A stretch of DNA of 64,000 nucleotides from assembly GCA_014529385.2 (NCBI GenBank), contig CM043944.1, forward strand, positions 54,667,768-54,731,767, in the 5' to 3' direction. Within the stretch, counting starts at the first letter, position 1, and each line of letters starts with the position of its first letter. The notes under the pieces were generated by a model. The model was not told where the DNA came from. It made no database searches and was given only the letters and a program-made list of their open reading frames with translations. This DNA comes from Adiantum capillus-veneris (taxonomy: Eukaryota > Streptophyta > Polypodiopsida > Polypodiales > Pteridaceae). Both the position numbers and the translations under genes were made by a program. Positions 44,239-55,211 of this stretch are shown here, one piece after another.

Positions 44239-44898
44239 TTGGTAGCTACTCTTAAACAATATAGAGATGTGTTTGCGTGGTCGTACAAAGATCTTAAGGG
44301 GGTGGATCCTAGTATCTGTCAACACACGATACCCCTTAAGAATGACGCAAAACCCAGCAGACAACGTCCCTATACTTACAATGAAACATTTGCTAAAAAG
44401 ATCAAGGAGGAGATAGATAAACTTAAGGAGGCAGAGTTTATTTACGAAATTGAGCACACCGAGTGGGTTTCACCAATTGTGGTGGTCCCGAAGAAAAACA
44501 GAAAATTGAGAGTGTGTGTCAATCTCAAGAAAGTAAACGCTGCTACAATTCGAGACAACTATCCCCTACCCATTACTGATCATGTAATAGAAAGGGTAGC
44601 AGGCAAAGAGGCTTACAGCTTCTTAGATGGCTTTTCGGGTTACAACCAACTCGCAATAAAGCCAGAGGATCAGCACAAAATGGCTTTCGCAATTGAATGG
44701 GGTATTTTTGCATTCCGAGTAATGGCTTTTGGCCTAACCAATGCACCAGCTACATTTCAGAGGCTAATGGGTCATGCTTTTAAAGAATATCTAAGACAAT
44801 TCTTAGAAATTTACATGGATGACTTGTGCGTTCACTCCCTTGTAAGACTGGAGCACATAGAACACTTGACCAAGGTGTTCGAAAAATGCAGGCTGTAA
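44239..44898 (+). pseudogene. E2 reverse transcriptase
   Basis: The frame contains WVSPIVVVPKKNRKLRVCVN, YSFLDGFSGYNQLAI, FGLTNAPATFQRLMGHAF and IYMDDLCVHS with the active-site YMDD. It is a nearly complete RT core. TAA at 44896-44898 and TAG at about 44941 interrupt the thumb. E1 has TAT at the first position. Confidence 0.88.
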
Positions 44899-45566
44899 CG
44901 GATTTGCCTGAATCCAGAAAAATGCATCTTCATGGTAAGATAGGGCAAAAAACTGGGACATATAGTGTCCAAAAATGGGATTTCGACAGACATGGAGAAG
45001 ATCAGCGTCATTGTTGATCTACCACGACTAGTAAAGGTGAAAGAGGTACAGGCATTTATGGGTCATTGTGGGTATTATCGCAGATTTATCTACTCATACG
45101 CTATAATTGCAAAACCACTTTACGCGCTGATAACTAAATTTGAGTGGACAGAAGAGTGTGAGGAAGCTTTTCAAACGTTGAAGCAGAGATTAATTTCCGC
45201 TCCAATATTGAAAGCTCCGGATTGGGAAAAGATCTTTCACATTCACGTGGATGCATACTTGCACAACCTGGAGAGAACAACATGGATTTTCCAATAAGTT
45301 ACTCCAGTAGACAATTGAACAATGCAGAGAAGAATTACACGACAACCGAGAGGGAGGGATTAGGTATGGTCTATGCAGTGAAAAAGTTTAGACACTACTT
45401 ACTTTCCAATAAATTTATATTCTTCGTTGATCACCAAGCACTGCTGTACTTAGTAAACAAACCTTGCAGTACGGGAAGGATTGCTCGATGGTTCATCATA
45501 CTGCTTGAGTTTGATTTTACAGTAGTGGTCAAAAAAGGTACAACACACCAAAGAGCGGACCATTGA
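44899..45566 (+). pseudogene. E2 RT connection and RNase H, with a small deletion
   Basis: The RNase H starts IFHIHVDA, but about 20 bp are missing after it compared with E1, removing the SAFAIGC segment and shifting the frame near 45258. The rest follows in another frame (TTEREGLGMVYAVKKFRHYL, FVDHQALLYL). The catalytic Asp and Glu codons remain but are no longer in one frame. A TGA at 45564-45566 ends it where E1 has CTT. Confidence 0.85.
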
Positions 45567-45572
45567 TCTAGA

Positions 45573-46495
45573 ATGATGCATGGAGAAAACCCTGTAGGAG
45601 TTGATGGTGATCTGCCAGATGCATATCTTTTCAACATAGAAATGGTTCCAAAATGGAGCGAGGACTTAATTCCTTTGCTGACTATCGGGTCTTTGAATAT
45701 GACAAGACAACCATCTACCATTGCAGCATCCAGATCATTGGTAATGTTGGCGGGTAGGCTATATAAACACGGAACGGATCGAATCCTTAGGCTTTGTGTT
45801 GAATCTGACAAACGAGAATTGTACCTAAACCAGGCTCATATACAAACAACTGGAATTCACAATGGGCATGCACAGATGTACCAGAGATTGATGAGAGCGG
45901 GTGTGTATTGGCCAAAAATGCAACATAGTGTTCATATGCATGTCAAATCTTGTGTCAAATGCACGCTTCAAAAGCCAATAGAACACGCGACTCTATTCAG
46001 ATTGTCTGTAGCACCCCAATGGAGTAACTACATCGTTGATTACCTCACCACCAGGATCCTGCCTGAGGGGATGAGTAGATTACGAATCAAAACAATCATG
46101 AAATAGGCAGAAAACTATGTACTGATCGAGGGCGCTTTTTACAAGATGGGAAAGGACCATCAATTGAGAATGTGCGCGACTAAAGAGGAATACATTCCTA
46201 TCTTAGAGCAAGCACACAGCGGACAAGCTGGTGGACATTTCTCAGCTGACAAAACTGCCAAAGCAATTCTTATTGTGGGCATATGGTGGCCTACACTATT
46301 CATGGATGTTGAAGAGTTTGCGAAATGATGTGATGAGTGCAAGAAAACGAAAATTCCGAGAGCGCGAGATGATATGCCCTTAAGGCCAATGATGGGGGCA
46401 AGAGCGTTTGCGAAATGGGGAATAGATTTTGTAGGACCGATAACGCCTCCGGGGTATAAAACGCACACTCAATACATTATAGTGCAACAGATTAT
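45573..46495 (+). pseudogene. E2 duplicated H2C2 modules before integrase core
   Basis: Module 1 (residues about 23-130 of the 45573 frame) has H89-x6-H96-x30-C127-x2-C130, complete. Module 2 starts VAPQWSNYIVDYLT and continues past a TAG at 46104-46106 to AHSGQAGGHFSADKT and, after a TGA at 46326-46328, CDECKKTK. Both have the same spacing as E1. The integrase core begins near 46410 (KWGIDFVGPI). Duplication in both elements means it predates their split. Confidence 0.85.
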
Positions 46496-47272
46496 CTAAC
46501 AAAATGGGTGGAAGCTAAAGCAACAGCCATAAATGATGCAAAAACGACAGCACAGTTTTTGTACAAGAACATTTTCACCAGATATGGCTTACCAATTGAG
46601 CTCGTGAGCAATAGAGGCACTCACTTTATCAATGAAGTGATCGAATTCCTATTGGACAAATTCATGGTAATTCACAGGAATTCCGTCCCCTATCACCCAC
46701 AAGCGAACGGCGAAACAGAAAGTACGAATAAAATTTTGGTGACAATTCTTACCAAAATTGTCAGCGAATCGAGAGCTGTCTGGGATCAAAAGCTGCATTC
46801 AGCTTTATGGGCGTATCGAGTAGCTTACAAAACATCCATCGGAACGACTCCATTCAACATGGTTTATGGAATGCAAGCGATTTTGCCACTTGAATTCCTT
46901 ATTCCCACACTTCGAGTCGCTAAACAATTAGAATGGACGGGCCATGAATTATCCAATCAGGTAGATGTCCTAGAAAAACTGGATGAAACTAGATTGAGAG
47001 CAATTGCATCAATCTACGTACAAAAACGAAACATGAAATCATTCTTTGATCAACACGTAATCAGCAAGGAATTTGCTACTGGGGATTATGTTTTAATGTA
47101 TACCCTCAAACAACATTCCCGAAAACTCAAAAAGCAAGGGAATGAACCCTATGTGATTCATGACATATCACCTAGCGGTACCATCAAACTTGCGACATTA
47201 GAGGGCGAGGAAATGCCTAACTGGATTAGTGGTTGCAGACTAAAGAAATACAACTTGCCACTAACCACATAA
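46496..47272 (+). pseudogene. E2 integrase core and C-terminal domain
   Basis: The frame has FTRYGLPIELVSNRGTHFIN, where the second catalytic Asp position reads Asn (E1: SDG). It then has HPQANGETESTNKI with the catalytic Glu. The C-terminal region has GDYVLMYTLKQH and SPSGTIKLATLEGEEMPNWI. No chromodomain is seen. The frame ends at 47272. Confidence 0.85.
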
Positions 47273-47944
47273 ATGCTTGCCAAAATACACGTTGCGAAGG
47301 AGCGCAAGAACAAAGCAAAAGAAGCAAAAGCTCAAGCGCAGGAGGAGGCCAAAGTCAGGATTTTAAAGAGAAAACAAGCATTACAACAACAACTAATTCC
47401 TACACCACTGGACACGACTCAAATTCCTTTATCTATCATTCAAACTGATGAGCAATGGGAAACAAGAATTGATGTTTGAATCAATGTCAAACTCCCACAT
47501 GGAAGGTATCAGCGAGCATTAATTGACACAGGTGCAAGAGTGAATGTGGTCAACTTCTCCACTTACAGGATGCTTACAGATGAACCACTCGTGCAATCCA
47601 CACGTGACCTACATGGGGCCAACGGTGCAACAATGCCAACGCTGGGAATAGTAAACTTACCAATCAATCTTGATGGAAATAGTTGCCCTCATCAGTTTTT
47701 CATAATGGAAGACGGAGAAATCAGAGAATCAATATGTTTAGGAGTTCCATGGATGAGAACGTACAATGCAGTCATGGAATGGTCAGAGCATGCATTAAGG
47801 TACACACACGACTCTAACGTATACATGACTCCATTCGCAAAAACAGATCACTCATGGACAAGTATCCCCATCGACAATACGCAACCAGCTATTCAGCCAA
47901 AAACAACCCCAAAGGTTATTCAAAAGGTCTGGATCAGGAAATAA
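47273..47944 (+). pseudogene. E2 second retropepsin-like domain, downstream of integrase
   Basis: A lysine/alanine-rich lead (47273-47479) runs through one TGA (47477-47479) in frame into INVKLPHGRYQRALIDTGAR. The catalytic D-T-G is intact at 47525-47533. A flap-like GANGATMPTLGIVNLPINL and a second motif ICLGVPWMRTYN follow, the order of a retropepsin monomer. Its distance from protease 1 is about 4.7 kb, across RT, RNase H and integrase. It may supply the catalytic Asp that protease 1 of E2 has lost, or act as a structural domain; that is inference. Confidence 0.7.
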
Positions 47945-48472
47945 TTGCTGACCAACAAACAGAGAAAGATATGGCTACCTAAGGGCAAACCCCTGACGGA
48001 AGCAGCATCATCTCCAAAACCTTTCGAACCTACTTCCAAGTGGAAATGGCAACCAAAAATGGATAACGCTAAAATGTCTGAGCTCGAAAGGAACACCAAA
48101 ACTCAAAACACGAAGTCTGAATCTTCCAAATGGCACTACAAACCGGTGAAAACTAGAGCCGAATTGGTAACGATGTAGCAAACCACATATAAATGGGTTC
48201 CAAAAATAGTTGCCGGCACAACACCAACAATCAAGGAAAGAGAAATTCAACTCCAAGCTCTCATGTTCCATAAACAACTACCCTCGCCATCAAAAGCCAC
48301 TGAACACTACATTCAGTTCCCACATCATGCAGAGCATATTGTTACCCAACGCATTGTCTCAAACATGAGAATAGGGCCACATGACACGGCCATGCATCAA
48401 CACATAGTTCAAAACCCATGCACATGCACCACCCTTCATACGGGACGACTCGGACAAGGAAGGGAGGAGTAA
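47945..48472 (+). pseudogene. E2 C-terminal Trp/Lys-rich tail
   Basis: Following the second protease, a short motif recurs: KVWIRK, KIWLPK, KWKWQPK, KWHYKP and YKWVPK, spread over 47930-48200 across two stops (about 47942 and 48176). The last piece is His-rich (HMQHAEH-like). It has no recognised fold. The charge and Trp suggest nucleic-acid or membrane binding, unproved. Confidence 0.55.
48456..48469 (+). other. E2 polypurine tract candidate
   Basis: AAGGAAGGGAGGAG lies 3' of the last frame. Confidence 0.6.
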
Positions 48473-49406
48473 CAGTCAGGGCCATTAAGAGGTCCAATGT
48501 GTATATATTTACATAATGTGTGTGTTTTTTTTTCATTATTTAGAGTTCAGTTTTGAACAAATTCGATCAAAACCTAGCATTTTTAGCAGTTTCGTTTTTT
48601 GTATCATCCGACTAGCATAATAATGAGCTGTAATGACAAATCCGGAGCATTGGGATGCTTCTAGAGAAAATATATGCTTAGGGGTGAGTATAATAATTTT
48701 GGCTAAATTTACGCCAGTTAATAAGTATTTTCATTTTATTGTGTTTGACTTTCGTTAATAAAACATCTAAAATTCAAAAAAATCTCGATCACAAGTGTCG
48801 GAATCAAGTTCTGGAAGCAAACGCCGAAGTATCATGATAAAATTATCAAGCATGGGAGATATGAAGCTAATCTGAAGATGTCAAATTTCGGCCTCAATGA
48901 TCATGACTACATTTCGTCAAAATCACATCAAACGGTCATATGACGCTGGAATGATGAACGGTTCGACCCACAAGAGGTATGCAGATTAAATCAAGATGAA
49001 TGGTGAGAAAAATCAACCCTGTGTTATGAAAATCTCGGGAAGATATAGATCAGGTAGACCAAATTCTAGCTCATTGTTCATTGTCACCTTTTGAGAGAGA
49101 AGGAGAGAGCTTTTTTGACCTAAAGAGAGCTACCACGTTTCTGCCCCGTACGTACGGTTGGAGCCAGCATTTCACACTAGATTTCATAGGTATGTTCCCT
49201 ATTAAGTAAAGATCAAGTGTATTATGCATGCAATCGCGAATCTTTGCACAAACGGGCGAAAGGATCGAATCAAAGTCGGATGGGGTCAAAGAGGTCGAGG
49301 GCCCTTAGAGGCTTCCATACAGAACTTTTTTCAGCCACAGAACACATCAATGTGCTCCCCACAAGGTCACAAACAAATCCATGTGGTCAAAACCAAATTT
49401 GGTGAT

Positions 49407-49432
49407 GGTACACCGATCGCGATCGGTGCACC
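49407..49432. repeat. 26-bp near-perfect palindrome centred on CGATCGCGATCG
   Basis: The two 13-bp arms differ at one base (TGTACC expected, TGCACC found). This is the longest of the E2-type palindromes. Confidence 0.95.
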
Positions 49433-49527
49433 TCACTGACAAAACGTGGGGCAGATTTACCAAAACACCTCCCCTCAACCTCGCCTACAACCTGTTGGTG
49501 TCAAAACCAAATTTGGCCTCCATGGTA

Positions 49528-49539
49528 CGATCGCGATCG
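49528..49539. repeat. Palindrome CGATCGCGATCG (E2 3' side, 2)
   Basis: Perfect 12-bp core, 114 bp after the previous one. Confidence 0.95.
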
Positions 49540-50145
49540 ATGCCCCCACTAGCAGGTTTTGCAACTTTCGAACTCAGTTAAAAGTACACCCTCTTGAATT
49601 TTCAAGGAAAATGCACAAATTTTTCTCGTAGAATGGGCCCAATTTGTCAAACACAACCCAAAAGGGAAAATTTGACCTACAGCTACCCAAATCTGGTTAA
49701 AAATGATGATGGATGGTTTGGAAGGAACACTTGTACGACTAAGGGTAAGGACAGTTGCAGAAAACCTCGGATGGATCTCAATATCTCCTACAAGTACAAA
49801 TATGGTAATTTCAGTTTCGTTTTGATAACACAAAGCTAGAATTGGAGCCGAGGATCACTTAAGGATGCTGAAACATCACATGGATATCCAAGAAATGCCT
49901 GAAAAATGCACAAATCTGGAAAACCTCCTAAGACAGGGTATAAAGTGCCTGATAAGGTCAAAATTAGACAATGGAGTAGGCTGATAGTAGCAGAACATCA
50001 TGGGAGCAGTGGGGGCTCTAGAACTAACTTCAACTAACTCCATAATCCAACCAAAATTCATCAAGAAAACCAAATGTGGTTAGACTTAGTAAAATATGGT
50101 CAAATAGTGAAAAATTGCTCTAAATTGTTCATTTTCAGTCCAAAC

Positions 50146-50817
50146 TGTTAGGAAATAAGACGTAGCTAAATAGATAATTGAGTAGATTACTTAATGGAGA
50201 GAGAGATAGATTTATATACACGAGATTATAGAGTAGAGAGAGAGAGAGAGAGTACACACGATATACGTGGTTCACCCAATGTGGGCTACGTCCACGGGAA
50301 AGCAGCCACTCAATGGCTTTAGTACTTCAAAACAAGAAGTAGTTTACAAAGGGATTATACCCTTAATGGAGCTCCCGCCTTGCTTCACTCTCACCACCTC
50401 ACACTCACCTTCTTGCATCAACTTCACACTATGAAATGTGTGTAGAAATGGCCTCCTTTTATAGGCCAAAAGGGCTGCCCTCTCTTATGAGAGACAGCCA
50501 TGTGTAGCCGCCCTTGTGCGAATAAGTCCAAATCGGACCCTCCAATCTGCCCATGTGTGGCCGCCCTTAAGACAAGTCCGCTTTTGAATTCGGCCACCGG
50601 CCATTGACTTCCGACCACCGGCCAACCGACCGGTTGTTTTCCGACCACTTTCCGGCCGCCGTCGGACCATAATATTCCGGCGAAAAAAAAAGTCTCGGGG
50701 GCCTCTGCCCCCAAGGCCTTTAAAGTTGCCCCTCATTCTTGTCCGTGAAAATTTTGGTTTCCGGTGAGTGATTTTCCTTCACGCACGATGGATTCTCTTC
50801 ATAATGGGGGCCTTACA
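50146..50817 (-). repeat. Possible solo LTR, minus orientation (672 bp)
   Basis: The ends are TGTTAGG at 50146 and CCTTACA at 50817. On the minus strand GCCTATAAAAGGAGG at about 50460 looks like a promoter, and a GA tract lies at about 50238-50252. The GTGGGCTACGTCCACGGG stretch is common in plant LTRs. Flanks (CAAAC and AATGT) do not match, so a target duplication is not shown. Confidence 0.5.
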
Positions 50818-51424
50818 AATGTGCTCTTTTACCACAGAAAATGACAAGGGTAAATCAGGCTCCATACTTAACATAAAGTACACCACAATTGGCATACATC
50901 TCGAATAAGGCATTCTCAAACACGACATTTTTTTGCAACAACCCCAAACTAAACAAATATCGGAATGTATTTTTATGCCCATATGAGCATCCTGCATAGA
51001 GCCACATGTGTTCAAGATGCACGCCCACGTGATTTCATCTGGACAAAGGCCCTCATTGCAGACGCAGGTGATTGCATCAGGAGAGAAGCCCCCACTTTGC
51101 ATATGCTGAAAAAAACCTGGAGCTTTCTGGCCTGCTCCTGTTGCATGCCCCACAATACATTCCGGACAGGAATCTCCTCAAGCACTTTATGTGCTTCTAA
51201 AGTGCACCACATTAGGCGCACATATTGACTGAGGCATTGCCAAGCATGACAACATCCCTTGACTAACAATATCAAAATGAATTTTTAAGCCCATATCAGC
51301 ATCTTGCATAAAGTCACATGCCTTCAAAATGCATTCATAGGTGATTGCATCTAGACAGATTCCCTCACCTTGCATTTGTTGGAATAAGTCTAGAGCTTTC
51401 TGGCTCTGCTCCTGTTGTGTGTGG
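50818..51424 (-). pseudogene. PPR (pentatricopeptide repeat) pseudogene, PLS type
   Basis: On the minus strand two copies of a repeat block are legible: QKALDLFQQMQGEGICLDAI, TYECILKACDFMQD, MGLKIHFDIVSQG, and further on FFQHMQSGGFSPDAIT, WACILNTCGSMQDAHMGIKI. These match the P, L and S motif rhythm of plant organelle RNA-binding proteins. Frameshifts and stops (the GNALVDMYAKCG-type segment is scrambled) break it. PPR proteins direct RNA editing or processing in organelles; this copy cannot. It is cut on the right at E3 sequence. Confidence 0.8.
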
Positions 51425-51650
51425 CATGACTTTTTGTTTCGATTTCCATTGCATTGTTGATGGTTTCACTCTTGATGTAGAGGCTTTGCTTGAATCTCGT
51501 TGAAGGTAAAGTCATCTCGCGAGGCTGATATAATTTAATGTTTACCTTTGCTTTACCTTTTTTTCATGATGGTTGGCAATTTCTTCTCTGCACGGATTTG
51601 AGAAGCTTCATGGAGTCTTACTGTTGTCGTTGTTAAATCTTTGATTGTTG
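51425..51650 (-). other. Junction between PPR pseudogene and E3
   Basis: Short open pieces on the minus strand continue from E3 but do not match E1 or E2. Nothing else is recognised. Confidence 0.3.
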
Positions 51651-53206
51651 TCAAAAGAAGATGTTTCTCCAGTTTTCTTTCAAGCTCACACTCTCTTTGA
51701 TATGATGGGAGTCAATTATGTGGAAAGTATCTTTATATTCCCCAGTACTCAATTTGAGTACGGCTTCTGCCATGCCAAATCTAGGAATTGGTATTTTTGA
51801 ACTTGTGTACACAATCTCCTCTAGCTCAGTGATTTGCAGCTTTCCCATCATGATCCATGTTCCATAAGTCATTAGATTCTTTGTCGTTTTTGGATCTATC
51901 GCAATTGAACATGTGATTTTGTGTCCTGTTTCTCTACATATGCTGAATTTGATCATCATAGGAGACAGTTGATCTTCTTCCTTGTCCCTATTCTTCTTTT
52001 GATCTTGTGTTTGTTGAACATTTGGTGTTGAACTTGAAAACTTTGCTCCTTCATCTGCTTTCAATTGCACTCTTTTTAAAGTCGTGCTATTTGAAACATC
52101 TTCAGGCGATTGTTCAGGTATGTCAATGATGACATATTCACGTGGTTTCTCTGCATCCTTTGTTTGCACTTTGGCTTCATGCTCCATGATGTAGCCATCT
52201 ATCTCACCTTTTCTGCTTTCACACTCACAAACTTTGTTAGATTGCCTCAACACCTTTGTTGTAAATAAGGGAGTTATATCATAGCCATCTTCATCACAAA
52301 ATTTGGTGTTGGTCATCTCATTTATGCAAACATCTAGAGTCGCCAATATTTGATCCCATCCAAAGGGGTTAAATAACTCCTCTAGGAATGATTCTATAAG
52401 GTAAGCTTCATCTTCTATTGAACGCTCTAGGATGAAATCTTCCTTTCTAAGACTTCCACACCCCGAAGCTCAACACATCCAAACATGTGCTTTGCTTTGC
52501 AACCAAGCATGTACCTCTTTTTCCTCTTCAGTTGTGGAGTGTAATTCTTCCCCTGGGGTTTTCTTACATCTCTATAACTATGATCTTTGACATTAATTTT
52601 TGTAGTGACCTCTTTGTGTCTCAAGTAGATATAGTCATAGCACCAGTCTTGTACCATTTTGAGATGATGCATAAATGGTTTGGCCAACATGATATGAAAG
52701 TTGTTGCTATTGTCAAAATTCATTATGGCAAAGGTGTGCTCATACTCAATGCTACAAGAGGATACAATGATGTGTTCTAGTATTCCAATCGGTTTCTCCA
52801 CATATCCATCTGCTAATTGCAATTTCAGTCGCGTTTTTGTAAGAGCATGATTTTTCCATTTTTTCCATATTTCTTTGGTTGTAATGGCAATTCTTGCCCC
52901 ACTATATATAGCAACCGTCTTTACTCCTTTCTACTCAAGTGGTAAGGTGGTGTTTCCTTCTTCTCCTTCACAATAGTCACCCACCTTATTTACTGATACT
53001 GGCTTTGTCTATGGTTTCTTAGGCATGGTGTCATCCATGTTTTTGTCCGCAAGCTGGACCCCATGTTTTTCAGGTTTTTGCCCATTTGGACCCATAGATG
53101 CGGTCTAATTTTTAGTAGCTATAAGAGAGATAAAGTGTGCATTGCATAGGAGAAGACGTCAATTCAAGAAAGCTCTTGGTATCCATCATTTTTGGTGTGG
53201 CTTTTC
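51651..53206 (-). pseudogene. E3: protease 1 and linker of a gypsy element related to E1/E2
   Basis: Minus order: NKVGDYCEGEEGNTTLP, then AIYSGARIAI, where the catalytic Asp is Tyr (codon at 52914-52916). LADGYVEKPIGIL, FMHHLKMVQD and TLDVCINEMTNTKFCDEDGY follow. The last matches E1 and E2 residue for residue at the Cys positions. The final part (51651 frame) differs from E1/E2 and has an IDPKTTKNLM stretch that could be another degraded protease-like segment. RT is absent: the copy stops before it. The element is continued at 62091-64000. Confidence 0.8.
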
Positions 53207-54795
53207 TGTCATAATAATCAATATCTAATTCTCCTAAATGATTTTCTCATATTAAACTGATCATTTAATGTGGGGAAGGCCAGAGGAGAAAAAGCTAGAA
53301 TATTGGTTAAGCTAGCAGACCGGCCACAGTAGGGATCCAAAGGAGGGAAAATAGGGATCCAAAGGGGGGGCCATCTGCAAAAGATCCATGTGCAACAATG
53401 GGCTAAAAAGACCCTAAGGTTCAGCCCATTAAGACTTCCAAAATGCTAAGGTTCCAAAATTCAAAGGTTGTGTCCAAAGGTCAACCCTAGGAAAAATTGG
53501 ATGCTTTGTGTGTGCCCTAAAAGTCTTTGCACATCCCTACATGGGAGGGGGCGAGCCCTAAAGGTAGGGGATGAGAGAGAAAGCCACACACACACACACA
53601 GGCTCCCTTTACACAAAGGGAATGAGGGACACATGTCAGCTCCCTAGGCCAGATGCCCACAAGGTGTGCCCAATTCCTATTGGAAGACCCTTGAAGTGGA
53701 CCAATGAGAATTAAGCTAGAGTAAATGTAGTTTAATTAATTTAAAAACATTTAATAAAAGAAACCAATGAGAAATAAGTCTCCTAGAAGACTATTGGGAA
53801 GTCTCCCAAAGGGTCCAATGAGCATTCAGAAGCCCCATGGCTTGCCTGATATCTATTGGCCAGGAGGCAAATGGGTCCAATGAGAGTTTAGCTTAATTAT
53901 TTAATTACCTAAAGCTCTCACACAAGGGGAAAGGGGGACACATGTCAGAAGGCTATCACTTATGCTGCTTAATACCCATTGGCTTGACTTGGGGACGTCC
54001 AATGAGGCAAAAGCAAGACCAAATTAGCAACAAGGGCTCGCTCAAGAGAGAGGGGGGGCTGATTTTTGCTTGGCATTATCACACACACACTCACACAAGC
54101 TCATGTGTGAAGAAAGAATACTCTATCTCCTCCCAAGCTTTAATGGAGAGCTCATCACCTACTCCAAGCTTGTGAGATAGAAGCCTACATCAACACTCTC
54201 TTGGCATGTGGATGCAAATCCAACCAAGATCCAAGATTCAATGCATGCTCATCTCCTCTACCAAGCTAATTACTAAGCTAAGCTATGCTAATATGAGTGA
54301 TTATGTGAGGAGATGTACATCTTTCTCGTAAGATACTCCTTCTTCCTCTCAATCTACTCTCATACCCTGCTAGCTCTCACCATCTTCGAAGGTGTGTGAG
54401 GTCTTGGGTCTAAGAACGGAGATAATTCAAGTTGTGTTTGATTAAGTGTTTTGCTTGGTGCATGAAGCTTCCATCTTCATTGCACTAGCTAGTCTTGAAG
54501 GAACACAAAGAATTGTATTGTACAATGTCTCTCTTGATGGGAGAAACCATAATACAAAGCCTTTTGGAGGGGGGACCGGCTCCATGCAAATCCGGTCCTC
54601 AACTGTTGTCAATAGCTTAATTTCTCTCTCTTTTGAAAGTATTGTCGATGCTATCTAACTAGGTGTTATGCATTTTGTTTCTCTCTCCACCCAAGCACTC
54701 TTGTAATTCTCATTAGGAATCTATTCTAATGAAATGCCCACTATGTTCATGTTAATTTCCGATACACATAAGTTATTAGGCCATTAAATGTTACA
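53207..54795 (+). repeat. E4 5' LTR (1589 bp)
   Basis: Ends TGTCATAA...AATGTTACA. A (CA)n tract lies near 53590 and the plus-strand sequence is repeated at 60518. Confidence 0.95.
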
Positions 54796-54796
54796 T

Positions 54797-54808
54797 TGTT
54801 ATCATAGC
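54797..54808 (+). other. E4 primer-binding site
   Basis: TGTTATCATAGC, one base after the LTR, matches the initiator-Met type TGGTATCAGAGC with two changes. Confidence 0.65.
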
Positions 54809-55211
54809 TCAAGGTTTCTCTTTTCTTGCTCAAGAAGGGAGGTCCTCAAGCTAGCTACAAATGGTTGATATTATTAATTTCCTGTGAGTAAGTAGAATAG
54901 GATTTTTCAGCCTTGCAGTGCGCCTACCTTTGTGCATTTAACGGGGCATCACCGTCGAGAGTTATGGTCTTAATAGTTGAGTCCTACGGGGCTTGCCTAC
55001 GGCTTAACCACTATTGAGCTATTAGAAGCTTGACAGGAGCCGGTGTTGTTTTGGTGTCGAAGGACCCTCTCATTTATTCCTTGCAATTAATGGTATTCGA
55101 GCCGCGGGTACAGTAGCTTGAGTGCTTTTTCTAAAGGGGTAAAGAGGAGTAGCAACTAGGGCTTGAAGTGCCAAAGTAAACCTAAAAAGTTTACACCTAA
55201 AAGTTGTTAGA
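54809..55211 (+). other. E4 leader
   Basis: About 400 bp between primer site and gag ATG with no frame or motif that I recognise. Confidence 0.5.

Larger units (their letters stand above)
48470..50145 (+). repeat. E2 3' LTR-like sequence followed by leader-type sequence
   Basis: AT-rich U3-like sequence, a GAGAGAGAAGG tract at about 49090, then leader-type sequence with two palindromes of the E2 type at 49414 and 49528. This mirrors what follows E1. No gene is recognised. Confidence 0.5.

Noticed and set aside
50146-50817. A solo LTR with confirmed target duplication
   Set aside because: Flanks CAAAC and AATGT do not match. Kept only as a possible LTR.
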